A stretch of 5,885 nt of DNA from JAUUZT01 sp964654015 (GTDB lineage: Bacteria > Chloroflexota > Dehalococcoidia > GIF9 > AB-539-J10). The stretch lies in NCBI GenBank assembly GCA_964654015.1, contig CAZZHQ010000146.1, positions 1 through 5,885 of the forward strand. The letters run 5' to 3'. The translations under genes and the position numbers were made by a program. Below are positions 1-4,932 of this stretch, piece by piece (the stretch's first letter is position 1; every line of letters starts with the position of its first letter). Below the pieces are notes generated by a model that had not been told where the DNA came from, searched no databases, and saw only the letters and a program-made list of their open reading frames with translations.

Positions 1-72
1 TTCTGGCCCAGCCACCTCTAGGAAATGTAAATTTGGTGGATGTAAACAATTTGATATTTTGGTAATAAAAGC

Positions 73-110
73 ATAAAATCAGGGTGTCGGTTGACCTAGT
101 GTCTTCACAC
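73..110 (+). repeat. 38-bp near-direct repeat, copy A
   Basis: This segment matches 4850-4887 at 33 of 38 positions by eye. The first 19 bases (ATAAAATCAGGGTGTCGGT) are identical, as is an inner CCTAGTG block. It contains the 12-mer AATCAGGGTGTC (77-88), which also forms part of the tRNA-Lys-like gene at 4933-5008 (opposite strand). The two copies lie about 4.78 kb apart in the same orientation and bracket every intact protein gene in the window. It could be an element border, an attachment-site remnant, or a member of a dispersed intergenic repeat family; the sequence alone does not decide. Confidence 0.65.
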
Positions 111-128
111 TATGGACACAACCGACAC
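84..128 (-). terminator. Long interrupted hairpin, possible terminator of the leftward genes
   Basis: The outer stem GTGTCGGTT (84-92) pairs perfectly with AACCGACAC (120-128). The inner stem TAGTGT (97-102) pairs with ACACTA (107-112) around a CTTC loop, and CC/GG (95-96 with 114-115) adds two pairs next to one bulged base. Read on the minus strand, the structure lies about 85 bases beyond the stop of the 144-aa membrane protein and is followed by T-rich sequence (bases 60-80 read leftward), so it could end leftward transcription. It overlaps repeat copy A, so it may instead be part of a mobile repeat. Confidence 0.4.
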
Positions 129-213
129 AAAGTCGTAGCCAGATGGGTGGTCAGGAAACAGTTAGTCCCTGCGTGAATCCCTGCTGAGTATTGAGTGGAA
201 GGTGAAGTTCAAG

Positions 214-648
214 TCATCTTACACTCTGTATTTTCACAGAACACACTATACTACCAATGGCTCCAACTAGGAAAGCTATTGGGCAAATGAATACTGCCAT
301 AAAAAAGAATACGGGCTCATCTGATAGGCCAACTCTATCCCAGAAGTTTGCACCGAAGAAGTGAATAAAGAGACCGTATATTACATTATGAAGAACAACA
401 CTGATGGGTATTCCTGCAGCAGAAGCTCCCATAAGTAGTAAGAACTTCTTTAGCGAGCCTCTCATTTTTTTCTTGAGAGTTAGATATATCAATGCTGCTC
501 CCAGTAGAATAAGAGTTATTCCAGAGGCGATAAGAAAAATGGGGAAAACACCCAGAAGTAACTCCCTACCTATAAAAAAGATGCCCATAACTACGATGAA
601 GACCACTACCAATGCCCAATATACTGGCCATATTAGCCTGTCTTTCAT
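214..648 (-). CDS. Small four-TM membrane protein, function unknown
   Basis: A 144-residue, very hydrophobic protein. Predicted membrane segments are at about residues 8-27, 32-57, 68-98 (possibly a bent or re-entrant segment) and 111-136. A basic loop (KKKMRGSLKK, 59-68) follows TM2, and the positive-inside rule puts that loop in the cytoplasm. An acidic stretch, GLSDEPVFFF (107-116), leads into the last helix. I do not recognise a named family, although the C-terminal part reads like a conserved orphan membrane family rather than random sequence. The ATG at 648 is preceded by a G-rich ribosome-binding site (AGGGGGGAA) about seven bases upstream, and a good sigma70-type promoter lies at 676-704, so it is probably transcribed alone. 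It is the last intact gene of the leftward series. No catalytic residues or transporter signature are visible. Confidence 0.8.
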   Translation of the reverse strand: MKDRLIWPVYWALVVVFIVVMGIFFIGRELLLGVFPIFLIASGITLILLGAALIYLTLKKKMRGSLKKFLLLMGASAAGIPISVVLHNVIYGLFIHFFGANFWDRVGLSDEPVFFFMAVFICPIAFLVGAIGSIVCSVKIQSVR

Positions 649-675
649 TACTTATTCCCCCCCTAACTAGAAAAG

Positions 676-704
676 AGTGTAGTTCGACTGTGAGAAGTTG
701 TCAA
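676..704 (-). promoter_or_regulatory. sigma70-type promoter for the 144-aa membrane protein gene
   Basis: On the minus strand a perfect -35 box TTGACA (699-704) is separated by 17 bases from TACACT (676-681), a 4-of-6 match to the -10 consensus. The predicted start of transcription is about 20-25 bases upstream of the ATG at 648, just ahead of the G-rich ribosome-binding site. A second TTGACA lies further upstream at 770-775 but has no convincing -10 box. Confidence 0.55.
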
Positions 705-806
705 TAGCCCTATATTGGCACATAATCCCTGGCCGTGCGGAATGTAGTTAAGACAATAGAGAAGAAAGTTGTCAAGATTGTGGAGCGAGTATGGCTCCTT
801 CTACCC

Positions 807-1643
807 CTATTCTTCTTTGAGCTTTTGTATGTAATGGGCGTATTGGTCAAAAGCAGCCTCGCTCAGTTTTTCCGCCGCTTCATAACCGAGGTTGACCAAC
901 TCACGGTATTTTATTAATGAACCACTTTGTTCCGATATTTTGCTGGCTTTTTCCAGATACTCCATTGCTAATGTCTTGGATTGCACTGAAGTATATCCCA
1001 ATGAGTCAAGAGTAACATTCTGAAGATAATGGTATCCAGTAATAGGAATCTGCTTTCCATACATAGTATTTGACAAAGCGGCTAGATAAAGGGTTCCCAG
1101 GTTCTTATAATCCCAGAAGTCTGGCTTTCCTAAACGACTCTTTATTTCTATTGACTTCGCTAGAGCATTTTCCATATCTTTATATCTTTCATCTTGCTGG
1201 TAGAGCATAGCTAAGGAAGATAAGGCAAAAACATCCTCAGCATCATCCTGAAGCCTTTTCTCATAGTATGAGAGGTCTTGCTCCCTCCTTGTTAGCTCTC
1301 TTTTCTTAAAAACTGAGAGCTCTTGCCCTCCTCTCCTTGACTTCTCTACTTTTACACGCTTGTCTGTCCGTTCTTCTAGTTGCATCTGTGCTTTGGTCAC
1401 TACTAAACTCCGCCAAGTGCCACCGATAGCAACTAAGACACCACAAGCCATAATCAACCAACCGACTATAGGGCCAATAAAATAACCCGCAATGACAGAA
1501 CCTCCACCAACTATAAGGGAAACTAGAATACCCAGTGGCCGTAAGGCATCACTCTTTTTAATGCAGGCATCTACAATCTTAATAGTCAACCACCAAGCTC
1601 CAGCGAAGGGTATTAAGATTAACCAACCTAGAATAAATCTCAT
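807..1643 (-). CDS. Three-TM protein with a coiled-coil linker and TPR-like helices
   Basis: A 278-residue protein from the chosen start. Residues 4-24, 37-57 and 60-77 are strongly hydrophobic and probably form three membrane helices. Residues 85-130 are highly charged (many K/R/E) and likely form a coiled coil or extended linker. The rest is helical and resembles tetratricopeptide repeats: one TPR-like unit near 135-168 (DVFALSSLAMLYQQDERYKD), then weaker ones near 178-192 and 224-240. This suggests a membrane-anchored cytoplasmic scaffold that binds partner proteins; the partner is unknown. The frame stays open to an ATG at 1712, but the ATG at 1643 is preferred. It has AGGAG about 12 bases upstream, its product starts directly with a membrane helix, and a small upstream frame ends in TAG one base before it (TAGAATG), as in translational coupling. 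A promoter candidate lies at 1700-1728, inside the longer ORF, which would exclude the 1712 start. No enzymatic motif is seen. Confidence 0.78.
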   Translation of the reverse strand: MRFILGWLILIPFAGAWWLTIKIVDACIKKSDALRPLGILVSLIVGGGSVIAGYFIGPIVGWLIMACGVLVAIGGTWRSLVVTKAQMQLEERTDKRVKVEKSRRGGQELSVFKKRELTRREQDLSYYEKRLQDDAEDVFALSSLAMLYQQDERYKDMENALAKSIEIKSRLGKPDFWDYKNLGTLYLAALSNTMYGKQIPITGYHYLQNVTLDSLGYTSVQSKTLAMEYLEKASKISEQSGSLIKYRELVNLGYEAAEKLSEAAFDQYAHYIQKLKEE

Positions 1644-1644
1644 T

Positions 1645-1845
1645 CTATGTCCATTCTCCTGGCGATAAGAATAGGATGAACTTACCCACTGATGGCACAA
1701 TCGTAGTTCCAAATAGAGGTATTGTCAATATCGCCAAACCGCACAGAATCAAATCTGAGGACTTTTGTTTGAGTATTGGACCCCTGACTATCGGTCCTGC
1801 GACAATGAAGCCCTATTTGACGAGTCTAGAGTGTGGAAGGTGCAT
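1645..1845 (-). pseudogene. Degenerate small membrane protein ORF upstream of the TPR-like gene
   Basis: On the minus strand an ATG at 1845 opens a 66-codon frame, with one in-frame TAG at 1813-1815 (codon 11) and the final TAG at 1645-1647. Beyond the amber codon it reads GFIVAGPIVRGPIL, a short polar stretch, then a membrane segment (LILCGLAILTIPLFG) and a second hydrophobic patch near the end (KFILFLSP). This composition looks like a real two-helix membrane protein rather than random translation. No ribosome-binding site precedes the ATG, and no alternative start has good support except a weak TTG at about 1757. The final stop touches the start of the next gene (TAGAATG), suggesting the two were once translated together. 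The reading could be a pseudogene, a gene with an unrecognised start after the amber codon, or chance. Confidence 0.4.
1700..1728 (-). promoter_or_regulatory. Candidate promoter for the TPR-like membrane gene
   Basis: On the minus strand TTGACA (1723-1728) is followed after 17 bases by TACGAT (1700-1705), a 4-of-6 match to the -10 consensus. Transcription would begin near 1693, giving a leader of about 50 bases before the ATG at 1643. The site lies inside the degenerate small ORF, so it would let the downstream gene be expressed independently of it. Confidence 0.35.
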
Positions 1846-1881
1846 GGGGGGTGGAGAGTGATTGCAGCGATAACTAGACTA

Positions 1882-2196
1882 TTATGTGGTTTTCTTAGTG
1901 CCAGTCAAAGACCAAACAAGGGCTATTATCCAACCTATAAAGGTCCATCCTGCAAGGACATTCAATAAGATAATGCCGACTAGGCTCTTTGTATGTCTAA
2001 CAGCAGCTATGATGATTGGCAGAAAGTAGACCGCTAGTCCCAAGATACCAAAAGGGAAGCCAAAGAAAGGCGAGCCAAAGGGAAACCATGTATCTGGCGT
2101 GTCCCAAAAGGGCGGGGCACAAGAAACGATAAGAAGTGGCGTTGCAAGGATTATACTGATGCATGTCAGAATCCTTAGCTTTTTGTATACATTCAT
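1882..2196 (-). CDS. Superinfection immunity (Imm_superinfect, T4 Imm-like) family membrane protein
   Basis: A 104-residue protein from the chosen start. Residues 52-99 carry the family pattern: AVYFLPIIIAAVRHTK, then LNVLAGWTFIGWIIALVWSL. The paired GW motifs and the YFLP start of the first helix are characteristic of the Imm superinfection-immunity fold named after phage T4 Imm, which blocks entry of further phage DNA at the membrane. In bacterial chromosomes these proteins are common and mostly untested, so a phage role here is inference. An extra N-terminal segment has a basic start (MNVYKKLRIL), a hydrophobic core and a lipobox-like IVSC (Cys26), then an aromatic/proline-rich stretch (30-50), so it may be a signal-anchored or lipid-modified variant. 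The frame extends upstream to GTG codons at 2208 and 2223. The ATG at 2196 is chosen because the upstream residues do not suit a signal sequence and because a strong promoter at 2215-2244 overlaps the longer start. No clear ribosome-binding site is seen. Confidence 0.8.
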   Translation of the reverse strand: MNVYKKLRILTCISIILATPLLIVSCAPPFWDTPDTWFPFGSPFFGFPFGILGLAVYFLPIIIAAVRHTKSLVGIILLNVLAGWTFIGWIIALVWSLTGTKKTT

Positions 2197-2214
2197 TTTG
2201 TTAATCACGGGGCA

Positions 2215-2244
2215 ATAATACACCCCTGTTCAAGGTCGAGTCAA
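2215..2244 (-). promoter_or_regulatory. Strong sigma70-type promoter for the Imm-like gene
   Basis: On the minus strand TTGACT (2239-2244, 5 of 6) and TATTAT (2215-2220, 5 of 6) are separated by 18 bases. Transcription would start near 2208, leaving a leader of only about 10-12 bases before the ATG at 2196. That fits the missing ribosome-binding site and argues against the upstream GTG at 2223, which abuts the -10 box. Confidence 0.55.
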
Positions 2245-2290
2245 TGCCTACAATCATTCCTGCGGAAGGTGGTTGGGGAGTGGGGAGAGA

Positions 2291-2746
2291 TTAGGTATCT
2301 GTGACCTTTTTCTTGCCCTTGTTAAGCTCAATCCACTCTTCCAGTCCTTGCCGACTTTTGGCAAGTGGTTCTACTAGTCTACGAGTATCAATGCCTGCTA
2401 TATAGCTGGTTGACTTGTGCTTTCTAGCCGCATCTATCTCCCTATTAAATCCATCAGCAATCTCATAAGCATCTGCCAGAGTCGAGTATAAAGTCTGGTC
2501 AACATAGTCCATTTTGTCCTTATTCTTCTTCCAAGTGGCAGTCTTAAAGTTCTTCATTTGTGACTGGAATGAGAATGAATCCACTAACTTGCTATTGAAG
2601 TCTGTTTCCGATAAGAGGCTCTTAACCACGGCCATCCGTCTTTGCTGTTCCCTTTGCTTCTTAAATAACACATTGAACAGAAGAAACATAATGACTGGTA
2701 TTAGATATGAAAAAACCTTGCCTATCTCACCCCAGTCAAAATCCAT
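2291..2746 (-). CDS. Single-TM anchored helical protein, function unknown
   Basis: A 151-residue protein with one membrane helix near the N terminus (about residues 11-28), followed by a strongly basic stretch (KKQREQQRR, 29-37), which places the rest in the cytoplasm by the positive-inside rule. The remaining 110 residues are charged, rich in K, E, D and S, and probably mostly helical, with a lysine-rich tail (KGKKKVTD). There are no catalytic motifs, no cysteines and no recognisable fold. The gene starts 12 bases after the stop of the DUF5661 gene and has a GAGAGGG ribosome-binding site about five bases before the ATG, so the two are almost certainly cotranscribed and may act together. The composition resembles orphan membrane-anchored proteins common in environmental bacteria; I do not recognise a named family. 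Confidence 0.78.
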   Translation of the reverse strand: MDFDWGEIGKVFSYLIPVIMFLLFNVLFKKQREQQRRMAVVKSLLSETDFNSKLVDSFSFQSQMKNFKTATWKKNKDKMDYVDQTLYSTLADAYEIADGFNREIDAARKHKSTSYIAGIDTRRLVEPLAKSRQGLEEWIELNKGKKKVTDT

Positions 2747-2758
2747 ATATTCCCTCTC

Positions 2759-3022
2759 TTATAGTTTACCCTCAGCCTCTTTTTCCATCTTGTCCAGTCT
2801 GGTGTAGTAATCTGGGAACTCATTAAGATGAGCTAAGGCGATTTTACCAGTCATAATTGGATCATCATTTGTGACATTAGTATGTGGATCTAACAGACCG
2901 TGTTCTAACTCAACGTCTAGACCCATCCTGTATTGCTCAACATCATATTTGCTCCAATCAATACCTAGACTCTCACCAATTCTTTTCGCTTCTTCAGCAG
3001 TGAAATGCTCTTTGCTTGTCAT
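2759..3022 (-). CDS. DUF5661 family protein
   Basis: An 87-residue acidic soluble protein with strong resemblance to the DUF5661 family. Visible conserved blocks are HFTAEEAKRIGESLGIDW (6-23), the QYRMGLDVELEHG segment (30-42), NVTNDDPIMTGKIALAHL (49-66) and NEFPDYYTRLDKME (67-80). The length is that of a complete single-domain member. The biochemical role of the family is not established; these proteins occur as small stand-alone genes across many bacteria. Start support is excellent, with GGGGAGGT five bases before the ATG. It is the first gene of a two-gene unit with the membrane-anchored protein 12 bases downstream. A 115-base gap separates it from the TspO-like gene upstream, and a possible extended -10 promoter lies there. 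Confidence 0.88.
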   Translation of the reverse strand: MTSKEHFTAEEAKRIGESLGIDWSKYDVEQYRMGLDVELEHGLLDPHTNVTNDDPIMTGKIALAHLNEFPDYYTRLDKMEKEAEGKL

Positions 3023-3107
3023 GTATACCTCCCCAATTTCTATTAGTTAGATAGTCCTATTTCTGAGTAAGTTAAATGTTAACAGTAGGTAAATACTCCT
3101 CCCTATC

Positions 3108-3116
3108 ATTGTATCA
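3108..3116 (-). promoter_or_regulatory. Possible extended -10 promoter for the DUF5661 unit
   Basis: On the minus strand the gap between the TspO-like gene and the DUF5661 gene contains TGATACAAT, which fits an extended -10 (TG-N-TATAAT, 5 of 6 in the hexamer). No good -35 box stands in front, which is tolerated for extended -10 promoters. It implies an untranslated leader of about 80 bases. That leader contains a GGGAGGAG purine block (about 3097-3104) with no start codon behind it. Confidence 0.3.
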
Positions 3117-3137
3117 TCACGAATAAAAAAGGATTAC

Positions 3138-3923
3138 CTAATATACTCTTTTTCTTATTATTTGAACTATTATTCCAACAGTGATGAGCGCCATACCAAC
3201 AATACTAACGACTATTACACTTTGGACAGGAGTAGAATCGGCAAGTCGTTTTAACAGTATGCCAAGTAAAGCCCAGTCAACAACCAGACAGTAGAATATA
3301 TCTTTCCGTGTAAAGAGCACACTTAGTGTAATCGCTATTCCAACAATAATAACGGCTATCGCCCAGAATGGTTCACCAAGCCCAAATGTGTTCCAGTTAA
3401 TATCAACAAGCAGAGCGGTTACATTGGCAATTGTTGCTATGGTTATCCAGCCAAGATAAATACTGGAAGGTAGATGTACCACGTATTTTTCAGTTCTTGT
3501 TGAATCTGATTTACCAATCCGTAGCCTCAGATAAATAGTAATCAAAGATCCCAATAGAATAAGCATCAAAACCAGAGATAGAGCTAGGATTTCATAATGC
3601 CAGGCGAAAATCCATCCGATATTCGCCAAACAGGAGATTAAGAAGAGTACCCCAATATTCTCAATGAAAGACGACTTTTCACTGTCCTTCCTAATGGCAA
3701 CAACCAATCCGTAAATGACGAAGATAGCGAGCAGGATATAGATTACCCCCCAAATAGAAAAGGTCAGTCCTGCTGGCACAAATAGGTTAGGATATTGGTC
3801 AGATAACTCTCCAGTTGTTTTATTGTTTAATGGAAGCGTGACAGCAAGTGCATTTACGATTACCACACCTAGAAATCCCAGTACGTTTAGAATAGATAGA
3901 AATAGAAGCCGGCTTTTATTCAT
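3138..3923 (-). CDS. TspO/MBR-related tryptophan-rich sensory-type membrane protein
   Basis: A 261-residue polytopic membrane protein. Likely helices lie at about residues 6-28, 52-75, 88-109, 111-133, 153-173, 186-205, 209-226 and 235-256. The motif PNLFVPAGLTFSIWGVIY (45-62), the block ANIGWIFAWHY (100-110), and a GWITIATIANVTALLV segment (158-173) are typical of the long (about 260-residue) bacterial proteins usually annotated as TspO/tryptophan-rich sensory protein relatives. Classical TspO has five helices and about 160 residues and binds porphyrins and sterols; this longer branch has extra C-terminal helices and no proven ligand. Some databases label its members as antibiotic-transport permeases, which the sequence does not support. 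The start is secure: AAAGGAGG lies five bases before the ATG. A TATAAT/TTGACA pair lies upstream, and a 12-bp palindrome sits between promoter and gene. The gene ends 115 bases before the DUF5661 gene and is probably its own unit. Confidence 0.82.
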   Translation of the reverse strand: MNKSRLLFLSILNVLGFLGVVIVNALAVTLPLNNKTTGELSDQYPNLFVPAGLTFSIWGVIYILLAIFVIYGLVVAIRKDSEKSSFIENIGVLFLISCLANIGWIFAWHYEILALSLVLMLILLGSLITIYLRLRIGKSDSTRTEKYVVHLPSSIYLGWITIATIANVTALLVDINWNTFGLGEPFWAIAVIIVGIAITLSVLFTRKDIFYCLVVDWALLGILLKRLADSTPVQSVIVVSIVGMALITVGIIVQIIRKRVY

Positions 3924-3934
3924 AGCGTCCTCCT

Positions 3935-3946
3935 TTGGTTAACCAA
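3935..3946. promoter_or_regulatory. 12-bp perfect palindrome between promoter and RBS of the TspO-like gene
   Basis: TTGGTTAACCAA is a perfect 12-bp palindrome. It lies downstream of the TATAAT box (3964-3969) and overlaps the edge of the ribosome-binding site (3929-3936) of the TspO-like gene. This position suits an operator for a dimeric regulator, but no regulator gene is in the window and only one copy is present, so this is inference from symmetry and place. Confidence 0.35.
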
Positions 3947-3963
3947 GTTATTTCTGATTTGCG

Positions 3964-3996
3964 ATTATACTAATTCCATGATTATCCGAATGTCAA
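3964..3996 (-). promoter_or_regulatory. Promoter region of the TspO-like gene, possibly divergent
   Basis: On the minus strand a perfect TATAAT (3964-3969) lies 21 bases downstream of a perfect TTGACA (3991-3996). The spacing is longer than the usual 16-18, so the two hexamers may not act together. The same bases on the plus strand give TATACT (3966-3971), so the -10 region is nearly symmetric and could also fire towards the plus-strand genes after 4020, although no plus-strand -35 box is convincing. Confidence 0.45.
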
Positions 3997-4084
3997 TTAG
4001 TGCAATTCGACCTGCCCAACAAAAAGGAGTCCAGTTTCATGATAGAATGTTTATTAAAGGACCGGGGGTACCTATGTTGTTGAT

Positions 4085-4273
4085 ATGAACAAGATTGGTA
4101 TTGACCACGCTGCTGAGGTGCCTAAGACGGTGGAGATACAGCCGGGGCAAACAATGGGGCTGGATATAGATATTGATACAGGCATCCGATAGATGTACCA
4201 TGGATGGATCGCGGATGAGCATAGAATTCGAACTGTAATGAAGAAAGGTGGTGAAGTGAATGCCCAAAGGTAG
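4085..4273 (+). pseudogene. Interrupted small ORF upstream of the lipoprotein gene
   Basis: From the ATG at 4085 the frame reads MNKIGIDHAAEVPKTVEIQ then PGQTMGLDIDIDTGIR, reaches TAG (4190-4192), and continues as MYHGWIADEHRIRTVMKK to a second TAG at 4271-4273. The two halves have similar, protein-like composition (alternating hydrophobic/charged, GQTMGLDIDID resembling a beta-strand edge) and together would give about 62 residues. The frame is open upstream from 4058, and a good ribosome-binding site (AAGGAG, 4024-4029) stands before another ATG (4039) in a different frame, so the true 5' end may have been shifted. The final stop overlaps the start of the lipoprotein gene by 14 bases, as in coupled genes. 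I do not recognise the family. One nonsense mutation plus a 5' frameshift would explain it, but chance cannot be excluded. Confidence 0.4.
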
Positions 4274-4658
4274 AAGAACCTTTCTACTAACGTTGATTCT
4301 GGCAATGGCGTTTTCGCTAGGAGGAATGATTTCCTGTGCCGAGAAACCTCCTGAACCACCTTCCCCACCACCTCCAACACCAGTTCCTGCTGCTCCAAAC
4401 GATAGTATTGTGACCGCTGAAGTCATTACCATAAAGAGACTGACTGACAATATGGTATGGGAGCTTACTATAGAAGTCGAGGATTCTCAAGATGTTCCCG
4501 GGTATCTCAATGCCACCAGGCAGAAGATAGGACAACAAATGGCAGTGCGGAGCGATGAAGACGTATCACGGTTGAAAGTTGGACAGGTGATTACAGCCCA
4601 TGTAAGATTGGAGGGGGATGAGCGGACTAGATTCTACTATGCCTGGGACATTCAATAG
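4260..4658 (+). CDS. Small proline-rich putative lipoprotein
   Basis: A 132-residue exported protein. It has a basic N terminus (MPKGRR), a hydrophobic core (about 8-22) and a lipobox-like GMISC ending at Cys26. The -3 residue is Met rather than the preferred Leu, so lipidation is likely but not certain. A proline-rich tether follows (29-46, EKPPEPPSPPPPTPVPA region), then a compact domain of about 85 residues rich in alternating strands: VTAEVITIKR, MVWELTIEVED, a short helix near 82-94, LKVGQVITAHVRLEGD, and a final FYYAWDI strand. The pattern suggests a small beta-barrel such as an OB-like fold, but no named family is recognised. It is probably tethered on the outer face of the cytoplasmic membrane. 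An AAAGGTGG ribosome-binding site lies about eight bases upstream, within the 3' end of the overlapping broken ORF. The run of CCA/CCT proline codons is an ordinary tether, not a tandem DNA repeat. Confidence 0.8.
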   Translation: MPKGRRTFLLTLILAMAFSLGGMISCAEKPPEPPSPPPPTPVPAAPNDSIVTAEVITIKRLTDNMVWELTIEVEDSQDVPGYLNATRQKIGQQMAVRSDEDVSRLKVGQVITAHVRLEGDERTRFYYAWDIQ

Positions 4659-4849
4659 ATTAGAAGCGGATTCAATCAGGACTTTGTCAGTACCACCTCT
4701 CGTCCCAATGATGATGACTTCTGGATTGCGTGGCCCTATTGACGTCAGTTCTTTGGATACGCGCTAAAATACTGGGATGTAACATTCAAGTAAAATGTAA
4801 AATGGCGAGGATTTCGGTTGTCACGACTTGAAATTAAGATCTAAAAACT
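4659..4849. other. Intergenic stretch with a possible decayed coding tail
   Basis: No intact gene is visible. In the frame of the lipoprotein, the sequence beyond its TAG stays open for 27 codons rich in F, W, Y and D (FNQDFVSTTSRPNDDDFWIA), then hits TGA (4740-4742) and runs 16 more codons (FFGYALKYWDVTFK) to TAA. There is no start codon or ribosome-binding site for a separate gene. This may be an eroded gene fragment or chance. Confidence 0.25.
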
Positions 4850-4887
4850 ATAAAATCAGGGTGTCGGTAAGCCTAGTGACTTGACAC
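4850..4887 (+). repeat. 38-bp near-direct repeat, copy B
   Basis: The second copy of the repeat at 73-110: 19 identical bases at the left end, a shared CCTAGTG, and five mismatches in total. Unlike copy A it is followed directly by the inverted 12-mer (4883-4894), so it forms a different hairpin. It lies 46 bases from the 3' end of the tRNA-Lys-like gene, with which it shares AATCAGGGTGTC. Confidence 0.65.
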
Positions 4888-4894
4888 CCTGATT
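4854..4894 (+). terminator. 12-bp perfect hairpin with T-rich tail
   Basis: AATCAGGGTGTC (4854-4865) and GACACCCTGATT (4883-4894) are perfect inverted copies around a 17-base loop. CTTTTC follows on the plus strand, while the minus-strand exit is also T-rich (GATTTTATAG), so the structure could end transcription from either side. It lies about 195 bases beyond the lipoprotein stop and 38 bases from the tRNA-Lys-like 3' end. The long loop is unusual for an intrinsic terminator, and the arms match the tRNA, so a mobile-repeat origin is equally possible. Confidence 0.45.
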
Positions 4895-4932
4895 CTTTTC
4901 AAAACTCCCCGGCAGGGAAGGGCTTCCAATCT

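Noticed and set aside
770..775. Second TTGACA on the minus strand between the two leftmost genes.
   Set aside because: No acceptable -10 box lies 16-18 bases downstream; the site at 676-704 is better.
404..917. Plus-strand open frames over the four-TM gene and over the end of the TPR-like gene.
   Set aside because: They overlap well-supported minus-strand genes, lack ribosome-binding sites and have no protein-like composition.
1676..1968. Two plus-strand open frames of about 60 codons.
   Set aside because: Low-complexity, start-poor readings of the other strand; the minus-strand frame here is the more coding-like one.
2514..2807. Plus-strand open frame of 97 codons opposite the single-TM protein.
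   Set aside because: Shadow of two minus-strand genes with good ribosome-binding sites.
3097..3104. Purine-rich GGGAGGAG (minus strand) that might start a leader peptide.
   Set aside because: No ATG, GTG or TTG start follows at a suitable distance.
1813..4273. Possible amber (TAG) recoding, since two coding-like frames are each interrupted by a single TAG.
   Set aside because: Several intact genes here end naturally in TAG, no pyrrolysine or suppressor machinery is visible, and the integrase is broken by TAA and a frameshift. Ordinary decay is simpler.
4037..4538. Long minus-strand open frames opposite the lipoprotein gene.
   Set aside because: They mirror the proline-rich plus-strand gene, giving glycine- or arginine/tryptophan-rich translations without ribosome-binding sites.
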